Part shown: one piece after another, positions 8,323 to 14,295 of the stretch
Numbering within the stretch: position 1 is the first letter of the stretch
How the letters are laid out: each line of letters starts with the position of its first letter
DNA from: Pseudomonadota bacterium
GTDB lineage: Bacteria > CALINM01
Direction of reading: 5' to 3'
Assembly (NCBI GenBank): GCA_026415985.1
Contig: JAOAGA010000023.1
Coordinates: 1-19,974 of the forward strand
DNA length: 19,974 bases
Made by a program: the position numbers and the translations under genes
The notes under the pieces: generated by a model
Told to the model about the DNA's origin: nothing
Databases searched by the model: none
What the model saw: the letters and a program-made list of their open reading frames with translations, nothing else

Positions 8323-8995
8323 TCTATTGCCGTTTCTTTTAGTTACAATCTTCCACGGATGTAGTGGAGTAGATAAAGGAAAGGTAAGCTACGATAGAGA
8401 TATCAAAAATTTTAAGTTCTATCTCCCACCCAAAAAGGTCTCTTTAGGGTTATTATATTTTTCAGATAGCAGGTCAGAATTTGATAGATTGGGAGAGGAC
8501 TTTGTATCGACGAAAAAACCAATCAGAGAGTTCTCTACTAAACTTGCAGAAGAGCTTCTGTTGCAAAACAATACATTCTCCTCAATTACCATAATAAGCC
8601 CTTTTGAGCTTCCTGATTTAACAAATCAACAGGAAGTGGAGAAGTTTCTTAAAAATAAAGATGTTGATTATATCTTTGCAGGGGATATTACGGAAGCAAA
8701 GATTATAAAAACCAGTAAGAAAGGTATATCAAAAAAAGATATAGGGAAAATTTTGAATTTCGGTTCATTGGGAGAAGACTTCGTATATGTCGGAAAAGTA
8801 AAGGTTAGAGGGAAGCTTTACTCTATAGCAGAGAGAAAGATTGTCTGGCAGGGAGAAGGTAGAAGCAATTTCCTGCCTAATTCAAGATATGCCACAACAG
8901 AAATAATACTTGTCGGAGCTCTTCATAACGCCATTGGTTATATGTTGAATGAGATGACAGGTGTTTTTAACATAAAGATCAAAGAACTTGAATGA
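8291..8995 (+). CDS. Predicted outer-membrane lipoprotein of unknown function
   Basis: A 234 aa protein that I cannot assign to a named family. The N-terminus MVKLKKSLLISLLPFLLVT then IFHGCSG looks like a lipoprotein signal; the lipobox is weak (Phe at -3, His at -2, Gly at -1, Cys). The mature part is alpha/beta in style: a segment near VSLGLLYFSDSRSEF, an aspartate-rich VDYIFAGDITEAK, and REKIVWQGEG-like strands. This recalls periplasmic lipoproteins of the LpoB/CsgG-like or LptE-like kind only loosely. The ATG at 8291 is chosen over the in-frame ATG at 8234 because it places the basic-plus-hydrophobic signal sequence at the true N-terminus; 8234 would put 19 unrelated residues before it. 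Position between rodZ and queH/lpxC suggests an envelope role. Confidence 0.8.
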   Translation: MVKLKKSLLISLLPFLLVTIFHGCSGVDKGKVSYDRDIKNFKFYLPPKKVSLGLLYFSDSRSEFDRLGEDFVSTKKPIREFSTKLAEELLLQNNTFSSITIISPFELPDLTNQQEVEKFLKNKDVDYIFAGDITEAKIIKTSKKGISKKDIGKILNFGSLGEDFVYVGKVKVRGKLYSIAERKIVWQGEGRSNFLPNSRYATTEIILVGALHNAIGYMLNEMTGVFNIKIKELE

Positions 8996-8998
8996 TAT

Positions 8999-9544
8999 AT
9001 GAAGGAAATTCTTTTACATATCTGTTGCGCTCCTTGCTCTATTTATCCCGTTGAGAGTTTGAAAAAAAAGGGCCTTTTGATAAAGGGATATTTTTATAAC
9101 CCCAATATTCATCCTCCTGATGAGTATGTGAGAAGAAAAGAAACACTTAAAAAATATGGATCATCAGAAAAATTAGATTTAATTGTTGATGATTACGATA
9201 TGGAAACATTCTTTGACAAATATAAATCAAATGAGGATAGATGTGTAATGTGCTATTATCTTAGATTAGAAAAGTCAGCAAAAAAGGCAAAAGAGCTTGG
9301 GATAGGATTATTCTCATCAACACTTTTGTACAGTAAAAGGCAGAAACACTTTTTGATTAAAGAGATTGCCTGTAAAATAAGTAATATTTATGATATAGAG
9401 TTTTACTATGAAGATTTCAGGGAAGGATGGAACAGGGGTATAGCAGAAAGCAAGAGACTTGGACTATACAGGCAGAATTATTGCGGATGTATCTTTTCCT
9501 ATAAGGAAAGATTCGGAGAAGCCTTAGAAAACAAAGAAATATAA
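8999..9544 (+). CDS. queH: Epoxyqueuosine reductase QueH
   Basis: A 181 aa QueH (former DUF208) protein, the non-cobalamin epoxyqueuosine reductase that performs the last step of queuosine formation in the tRNA wobble base. The cysteine pattern is complete: HICCAPC (Cys9, Cys10, Cys13), RCVMC (Cys82, Cys85) and YRQNYCGC (Cys162, Cys164), which bind an iron-sulfur cluster and a second metal centre. FREGWNRGIAESKRLGLYRQ is the typical lead-in to the last motif. It starts three bases after the lipoprotein stop with little Shine-Dalgarno, so it probably relies on translational coupling. It is not functionally linked to the surrounding envelope genes and may simply be a passenger in the operon. 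No queC, queD or queE is in the window. Confidence 0.96.
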   Translation: MKEILLHICCAPCSIYPVESLKKKGLLIKGYFYNPNIHPPDEYVRRKETLKKYGSSEKLDLIVDDYDMETFFDKYKSNEDRCVMCYYLRLEKSAKKAKELGIGLFSSTLLYSKRQKHFLIKEIACKISNIYDIEFYYEDFREGWNRGIAESKRLGLYRQNYCGCIFSYKERFGEALENKEI

Positions 9545-9559
9545 TTATGGTATAAGGAA

Positions 9560-9784
9560 ATGGATAATTTAGGTGGCTTGGGAAAGTTTTTAATATTAGC
9601 GGGATTATTGTTAATTTTCATTGGGATAATAGTATATCTCTCCGGTAAGATACCCTTTCTGGGGAAGCTTCCGGGAGATATATATATTAAAAGGGATAAT
9701 TTTACCTTTTATTTCCCTGTTGTTACAATGATAATTATCAGCTTAATCCTTACAATAATAATGAATATATTTTTCAGAAAATGA
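9560..9784 (+). CDS. Small DUF2905-type membrane protein
   Basis: A 74 aa protein with two membrane helices (about residues 8-28 and 50-71) joined by a loop with the family pattern GKIPFLGKLPGDIYIKRDNF then TFYFPV, characteristic of DUF2905. No function is known for this family. AAGGA at 9555-9559 precedes the ATG, although very closely; another ATG at 9547 is followed by a stop two codons later and is not used. The stop overlaps the lpxC ATG (ATGA at 9781-9784), so expression is tied to lpxC. Confidence 0.88.
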   Translation: MDNLGGLGKFLILAGLLLIFIGIIVYLSGKIPFLGKLPGDIYIKRDNFTFYFPVVTMIIISLILTIIMNIFFRK

Positions 9785-10704
9785 TAAGGTATACTCAAAA
9801 AACCGTAGCTGGAATAGTAAGTATCGCAGGAGTAGGGCTACATAGTGGCAAAAGGGCAAAAGTCACACTTAGACCTGCGGAAGAAAACACGGGCTATCTT
9901 TTTATAAATAAAGATATTAATAATCCTTCTGAGATACCCGCCCTTTTCGATAAAGTTATAGATACAACCCTTGCCACAACCATAGGTGTCGATGGTGTAT
10001 CGGTAAAAACAGTAGAACATTTGGTATCTGCACTAAGAGGTCTTGATATAGATAATGTCATCATCGAAGCCGAGGGTGGAGAGGTTCCTATAATGGATGG
10101 CAGTTGTGCTCCCTTTGTCTATATATTAAAAAAAATTGGTTTTAGAGAGCAAAGAAGATATAAAAAGTTTATAATGGTATCAAAGGTCATTGAGTTTAGA
10201 GATGGTGATAAATTTGTAAGAATTGAGCCATCAAAAAACTTTGAAATAGACTTTACCATCGATTTTCCTCATCCTGCAATCGGTAAGCAACACATATTTT
10301 TTCGTTTTTCTCCCCTTAGTTTTGAAAGAGATATTGCCAGAGCCAGGACTTTTGGTTTTTTTAGAGATGTACAATACCTGAAATCAAAGGGGCTCGCCTT
10401 AGGCGGTTCATTAGAAAATGCCATTGTTCTTGGAGAGGAAGGAATTTTAAATCAAGAAGGTCTAAGATACAAAGATGAGTTTGTCAGGCATAAGGTACTT
10501 GATCTTTTAGGAGATATTGCTCTTCTTGGTTATCCCGTTGTCGGGAGGATAATCGCTTACAAATCGGGGCATCATCTAAATAATATGCTCTGCAAGGAAC
10601 TTTTCGAGAACAGAAAGGATTTCAGGGTTGTTGAATATTTAGAAGAAACTTATTTGCCTATGCTATCTGATAATTTTGTAATGACTGAAAGGCAAGTTCT
10701 ATAA
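9781..10704 (+). CDS. lpxC: UDP-3-O-acyl-N-acetylglucosamine deacetylase LpxC
   Basis: A 307 aa LpxC, the zinc enzyme of the committed step of lipid A synthesis in the cytoplasm. Motifs are GVGLHSGKR (18-24 region), TVEHLVSAL with Glu79 and zinc ligand His80, RHKVLDLLGD with His237 and Asp241 (the other two ligands) and KSGHHLNN with catalytic His264. These match the E. coli residues Glu78, His79, His238, Asp242 and His265. Length is normal. This is the strongest evidence that the organism makes lipopolysaccharide. The last 47 bases overlap, on the other strand, the end of a Nudix gene. A run of seven T residues follows the stop, but I see no clear stem before it. Confidence 0.98.
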   Translation: MIRYTQKTVAGIVSIAGVGLHSGKRAKVTLRPAEENTGYLFINKDINNPSEIPALFDKVIDTTLATTIGVDGVSVKTVEHLVSALRGLDIDNVIIEAEGGEVPIMDGSCAPFVYILKKIGFREQRRYKKFIMVSKVIEFRDGDKFVRIEPSKNFEIDFTIDFPHPAIGKQHIFFRFSPLSFERDIARARTFGFFRDVQYLKSKGLALGGSLENAIVLGEEGILNQEGLRYKDEFVRHKVLDLLGDIALLGYPVVGRIIAYKSGHHLNNMLCKELFENRKDFRVVEYLEETYLPMLSDNFVMTERQVL

Positions 10705-11089
10705 TTTTTTTCTCTGTTGAGTAAGGATTTAGCGATATAGCCTCATTTTTGTCAAACCAGCCTATACTAATTGTTTCATTATTGGGCTGGAAATCACCGG
10801 ACTTATAATCCATAAGATAAAAGTATACTGTCTTTTTTACCTTTTCCTGATTGTGCATAAAAAAATAATCTATCTTGTCAAGAAATCTCGGATTTGTTGC
10901 GGTAATGCCTGTTTCTTCATATACTTCCCTAAGGGCAGTGTTTTCCGGTGTTTCGCCTTTTTCTATATGACCTTTTGGTAAGCAATAAACCTTTTGACCG
11001 GAAAGCTTTTCCTGAAGACAAAGCAGTATCTTATAGTTACCGCCATCCTTTTTTACCACAATCCCTCCTGCGGAAAACTCCATCCTCAT
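10658..11089 (-). CDS. Nudix hydrolase
   Basis: A 143 aa MutT/Nudix pyrophosphohydrolase. The full Nudix box runs from Gly40 to Ile62: GHIEKGE followed by REVYEETGI, with metal-binding Glu55, Glu58 and Glu59. The lead-in EFSAGGIVV is typical. It hydrolyses a nucleoside diphosphate linked to another group; the substrate is not predictable, but the short form resembles dinucleoside tetraphosphate or (d)NTP-cleaving members. Its ATG overlaps the stop of the upstream secreted-protein gene (ATGA, complement of 11086-11089). The third codon is also ATG and could be the start. Its 3' end overlaps lpxC by 47 bp in the antisense direction. Confidence 0.95.
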   Translation of the reverse strand: MRMEFSAGGIVVKKDGGNYKILLCLQEKLSGQKVYCLPKGHIEKGETPENTALREVYEETGITATNPRFLDKIDYFFMHNQEKVKKTVYFYLMDYKSGDFQPNNETISIGWFDKNEAISLNPYSTEKKIIELAFQSLQNYQIA

Positions 11090-11484
11090 TTTGCACCGTT
11101 TTCCAAGGGGTCAATGGGTAAATAGTATTCCCTCGAGTTAATGTCAATAACCTTTATTTCAATCTTATTTTCCGAAAGATGACTTTTTAAGATATCCTGA
11201 AGAGCTTTTCTGTCTTTTTCATCTATTTTTGCCAAAACTTCCTTAAAAACCTTATCCTGTTCCGCTGTTACATAACCTGCTGTAAAAATCAATGTCTTTA
11301 TATAATTTAAAACAACATTTAGGTTTTGTTCGCTGTCTTTTAAAATCTCTCTAATTTTTTTTTCATCATTTATTGTTATGTTCCCTAACTCTTTATCAGA
11401 GTAAAGAGGTTGTTTGAAATATTTTGCAAAACTAATACCGGTTAACAATAAGAAAAATAAAAAAAAGGCAAAAACTTTTTTCAT
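11086..11484 (-). CDS. Small secreted protein of unknown function
   Basis: A 132 aa protein with a clear Sec signal peptide: basic MKK, a hydrophobic stretch FAFFLFFLLLTGI and a likely cleavage after SFA at residue 20. The mature part is about 112 residues, charged and mostly helical, with a helical middle (DSEQNLNVVLNYIKTLIFTA) and a short beta-like tail (KIEIKVIDINSREYY). There is no lipobox and no cysteine, and I recognise no family. It overlaps the GH57 stop by four bases (start/stop coupling) and the Nudix start by four bases, so it is the middle gene of a three-gene operon. A periplasmic role is all that can be inferred. Confidence 0.75.
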   Translation of the reverse strand: MKKVFAFFLFFLLLTGISFAKYFKQPLYSDKELGNITINDEKKIREILKDSEQNLNVVLNYIKTLIFTAGYVTAEQDKVFKEVLAKIDEKDRKALQDILKSHLSENKIEIKVIDINSREYYLPIDPLENGAK

Positions 11485-13490
11485 TTAAGTTCCTCTAATG
11501 TAAGTGTGATATCCGCATTGAGTGAAGTGTTGTTAATTTGGCCAAAGAACAAAATACTACTACCCTGATATGTCTTTTCGACGCCATCTTCAGAGAGCGA
11601 TACCGTATATACCGGGTAGATAAATATGTTTCTGAAAAAATCGGAATTAAAAGTTATCTTAACCCCTAACCATTCATCTATTATTGACAAGTTTACAATA
11701 TTGTTTATCTCTCCTTTAAAACTCAGATATGATTTTTTGTTGTCAAAAAGGAAGTATCTGTCATTAGCGGTAGGTGCAAATAAATTAACATTAAACTCTA
11801 TCCCAACAACTTTATAGTCTTGGAGGCTATTTATACTGATTTCGGTTGTTATGCTGTTTTTTATAAAAACAAATTTTTTGGTAATGTTCTTGTTAGACAA
11901 AATGACTTCCTGTTTTTCCTTACTATTACCTGTACTTGAAATTACATAACCGTCTATGGCTACCCCATGAGGCTCAAAACCCATCTTTTCGAATCTATCC
12001 AAATCAATATCTTTAAAGAGATGTAATCTGCCACATGCTCTATAATACTTGTCATATACAAGTAAATTATGGAGCCCTTCTTCTTTCACTTTAAAAATAT
12101 CATGAATAGTTTTAGTGCCCTCGATATTATTGTTAGCCTCCATAAGCCTTAAATGATAAGCTTCCCTTCTTCTTGTTAAAGTGTCACTAATGTTTATCTC
12201 TCTTGGCATAAAACAGATAGATAGTAAAGCCCCCCCGTCGGATGGGTCAACTATTGCAGATAAATAGTTGTTCTTTAAATAAATCTCATCAATATTATCG
12301 CAATCAAAATCATAAGGTTTTATTATATTATCGGGAAAAGCCTTTTTTTCAGATTTAATCAGGTTTGTGTTTACCTCTCTTCTAAGGTGGGGGAGATACA
12401 GACCGCCAAAAACTCCATGCCAGTATGCATCGTTACATTGGGCTAAGTAGAGTGGTTCTTTTTCATCTTCTTTGAAATCCTTCATCTCTTCAGAAATAAA
12501 GATCATCTTTTTATGAATGACCTGACTTTCTCTATATTTTGAGAGAAAATTCCTCCACTGGCCTCCCTGAAAAAATGGCTTAATTTCTTCAAACTCAGAC
12601 TGATTTTTAAATCTGTCGTAATATTTTTTGAAACTGAAAGATGCATCAGGCGGAAGTGCCCACTCTCCAAGCTCAGGATATGATGTAGTTGGAAGATAAC
12701 AGATTCCTTTTGGTGGATTGTTCTCAAAATGGTCTTTTAGTCTTACGGTCTCAATGTAGGGAGAGTTTGAGATAAAGTCAAAAAAATTATAGAGCCATTT
12801 TTCTTCATATACCCATTTGTGTGTTTCCGGCCAGATACCAAATTTTTCCCCGTCATCTGCAAAGATAAGGGTTTTAATGCCTTTTTCATAGACCTCTTTG
12901 AAGAAGATACTATTTTCTTCCACCGTTCTGAAGGGTATATAATATCTCAGTTTTTCACTGCCGGGATATATGGCGACCTTCTTATTCTCAAACTCGCTTA
13001 TATAATATCCGTCAAGCTCATCGAGTCTGAAACCAGATCTTAGAAAATGATAATCGTCAACAATAATATATTTTATATCTGCTCTATTAAATATTTCAGG
13101 AAGATGAGGCTCCCAGACCCTTTCTGTCAGCCAGGCCCCGTAGATTTTACAATTAAAGTTCTCCTCGAGAATTTTGTTGAAAAATTTAATCTGTTGTACT
13201 GCGTCTTTATTGGGTATTACTGCCAAGATCGGTTCTGAAAAACCGCTACCGATTATTTCAATTAAACCCTTATCTACAAGCATTGATATATCGTCAATAT
13301 AAGAAGGTCTGTTTTTTTTGAGCCACATAAACAACGGCCCAGATATATGAAGGGTCATCTTGAGACTGAAATTTTTGAAAACGTCTAAAAATGGCTTATA
13401 TGCCTGATTAAAGGCCTTTTCAAAAACATAATCGAAATTGCCAGCGGGTTGATGGTTGTGGAAAACCATTATAAACTTTAATTTATCCAT
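11481..13490 (-). CDS. GH57-family 4-alpha-glucanotransferase / alpha-amylase-like enzyme
   Basis: A 669 aa cytoplasmic glycoside hydrolase of family 57 acting on alpha-glucans such as glycogen or maltodextrin. The catalytic barrel begins MVFHNHQPAGNFDYVFEKAF; the nucleophile is Glu123 in AWLTERVWEPHLPE and the acid/base region is FADDGEKFGIWPE (Asp212/Asp213). The second half is the beta-sandwich seen in Thermococcus litoralis 4-alpha-glucanotransferase, whose catalytic residues are Glu123 and Asp214 and whose length (about 659 aa) is similar. An in-frame ATG at 13511 would add seven residues. The start at 13490 is preferred because it matches family numbering and because a -10-like box lies between the two ATGs. 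Neither start has a Shine-Dalgarno. There is no signal peptide. Confidence 0.93.
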   Translation of the reverse strand: MDKLKFIMVFHNHQPAGNFDYVFEKAFNQAYKPFLDVFKNFSLKMTLHISGPLFMWLKKNRPSYIDDISMLVDKGLIEIIGSGFSEPILAVIPNKDAVQQIKFFNKILEENFNCKIYGAWLTERVWEPHLPEIFNRADIKYIIVDDYHFLRSGFRLDELDGYYISEFENKKVAIYPGSEKLRYYIPFRTVEENSIFFKEVYEKGIKTLIFADDGEKFGIWPETHKWVYEEKWLYNFFDFISNSPYIETVRLKDHFENNPPKGICYLPTTSYPELGEWALPPDASFSFKKYYDRFKNQSEFEEIKPFFQGGQWRNFLSKYRESQVIHKKMIFISEEMKDFKEDEKEPLYLAQCNDAYWHGVFGGLYLPHLRREVNTNLIKSEKKAFPDNIIKPYDFDCDNIDEIYLKNNYLSAIVDPSDGGALLSICFMPREINISDTLTRRREAYHLRLMEANNNIEGTKTIHDIFKVKEEGLHNLLVYDKYYRACGRLHLFKDIDLDRFEKMGFEPHGVAIDGYVISSTGNSKEKQEVILSNKNITKKFVFIKNSITTEISINSLQDYKVVGIEFNVNLFAPTANDRYFLFDNKKSYLSFKGEINNIVNLSIIDEWLGVKITFNSDFFRNIFIYPVYTVSLSEDGVEKTYQGSSILFFGQINNTSLNADITLTLEELK

Positions 13491-13496
13491 ATTAAT

Positions 13497-13525
13497 TTTA
13501 TATACTCTCATTTAAAAAAAGTCAA
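13497..13525 (-). promoter_or_regulatory. Candidate promoter for the GH57 operon, possibly leaderless
   Basis: On the minus strand TTGACT (complement of 13520-13525) is followed after exactly 17 bp by TATAAA (complement of 13497-13502). The predicted transcription start falls at or within a few bases of the ATG at 13490, leaving no room for a ribosome-binding site. The boxes overlap the alternative first codons from 13511, which argues against that start. Confidence 0.42.
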
Positions 13526-13552
13526 TTTAATCTGTGGTTACTATAATAAAAT

Positions 13553-13586
13553 TTCACATTTAATTACTAAAAAGAGATGTCACATA
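13553..13586 (+). repeat. Left terminal inverted repeat of the IS relic
   Basis: This 34 bp end matches the reverse complement of 14071-14104 at 26 of 34 positions by my manual alignment, with no gaps. It carries two copies of a TCACAT core (13554-13559 and 13580-13585) spaced 26 bp apart, followed at the inner end by ATGTCACATA. Confidence 0.75.
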
Positions 13587-13637
13587 TATGTTATAACCTA
13601 CCTCTTTTATATAATCATTTTAATAGGAGGTGGGATA

Positions 13638-14067
13638 ATGAAGGGGATATACTACAATTAACGGAGGGGATTTGAAGAGGATAGAGGTGATGAGTAGGGT
13701 TATATCAGGGATATAAGTTTAAGGCAAGCGGAGGAGCTTTTAGGGTTAAGTTACAGATAGGTTTTGAGGATAAAGAAGAGGGTTGTTGAGGAGGGTTTTG
13801 AGGGGGTGAAGAGGAGGAAGGTTAAGGTACTACAGGCACTTAAGCTTACAAAAGAGATAAAAGATAGGATAACAAATTTAAGAGAGACGCGATACAGTGA
13901 TTTAATATTCTTCATTCTAGAGATAAGCTTAGAGAAGGGTATGAGCTATCTTTCAGGTATGAGAGTTTAAGGAGGTTATTGATAGATAGGGGTTTTCATG
14001 AAATATTGAACTTAAGGATTAATGATGATACTTGCCCGGTACTACACAAAAATGAAAAAGTTACAAA
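13638..14067 (+). pseudogene. Broken transposase N-terminus (frameshifts, nonsense codon, truncation)
   Basis: Starting at the ATG at 13638 behind AGGAGGTG, a conceptual repair gives a helix-turn-helix transposase N-terminus: MKGDILQLTEGDLKRIEVM, then ISLRQAEELLGLSYR, a TAG, then VLRIKKRVVEEGFEGVKRR and later RYSDF and YESLRRLLIDRGF. This is the layout of ISNCY-type transposases (RQAAELLGLS-type HTH, then a YPDFGPT-like and an ETLRRWLI-like motif). The repair needs one base added at each of three GGGAT sites and one T near 13902; a CAG-to-TAG change is the likely origin of the stop at about 13758-13760. After LLIDRGF the catalytic region is missing. The longest open remnant is 13764-13970 with a TTG start and is unlikely to be a real gene. 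Confidence 0.75.
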
Positions 14068-14070
14068 TCC

Positions 14071-14104
14071 TATGTGACATTTTCCAGTAGTAATAAAATG
14101 TGAC
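14071..14104 (-). repeat. Right terminal inverted repeat of the IS relic
   Basis: This is the partner of the left end at 13553-13586. Read on the minus strand it starts GTCACATTTTATTACTA and ends AATGTCACATA, again with two GTCACAT cores 26 bp apart. The differences from the left end cluster in the middle of the repeat. Confidence 0.75.
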
Positions 14105-14134
14105 TTGACAGTAGGAATAACAGATTTTTATAAC
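14105..14134 (+). promoter_or_regulatory. Candidate lon promoter touching the IS relic end
   Basis: A perfect TTGACA at 14105-14110 begins at the first base after the right inverted repeat; TTATAA (14128-14133, 17 bp spacing) or TATAAC (14129-14134, 18 bp) follows. It would give lon a leader of about 155 bases. The rest of that gap (14135-14295) holds only a small hairpin, GAGAT-GAT-ATCTC at 14231-14243, and a second weak promoter TTGCAA (14260-14265) / TATTTT (14283-14288) whose start would be almost at the lon ATG. I see no CIRCE element or other heat-shock operator. Confidence 0.42.
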
Positions 14135-14295
14135 ATGGCGTAAACATTTAAAAAACATAGCATATAAAAAACCCTCAAAGCTTCTCAGAACTATGCTTAA
14201 TTATTTACTATAAAAATAAAATCTACCGAAGAGATGATATCTCAGAAAAATAGTATTTGTTGCAAAAGAGCAGTTAGTTTGCTATTTTAAATATT

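Larger units (their letters stand above)
13553..14104 (+). mobile_element. Degenerate insertion sequence relic (ISNCY/IS1202-like), internally deleted
   Basis: A 552 bp element bounded by 34 bp imperfect inverted repeats and holding the start of a transposase gene plus its own expression signals: a -10 box TATAAT at 13610-13615 and a strong Shine-Dalgarno AGGAGGTG at 13624-13631. Complete elements of this kind are usually well over 1 kb, so the DDE catalytic part has been lost by an internal deletion. The purine-rich, G-rich plus strand differs clearly from its neighbours. No target-site duplication is obvious at the flanks. The family name is a tentative assignment from the transposase N-terminus. 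Confidence 0.72.

Noticed and set aside
10700-10714. T-run after the lpxC stop as an intrinsic terminator
   Set aside because: No GC-rich stem precedes it, and the region is coding for the convergent Nudix gene.
13764-13970. A genuine 68 aa gene inside the IS relic
   Set aside because: It begins at a TTG in mid-domain right after a nonsense codon and ends by frameshift; its residues continue the broken transposase in the flanking frames.
14135-14295. Riboswitch, small RNA or heat-shock operator in the lon leader
   Set aside because: Only a five base pair hairpin is visible, with no CIRCE motif and no recognisable aptamer features.
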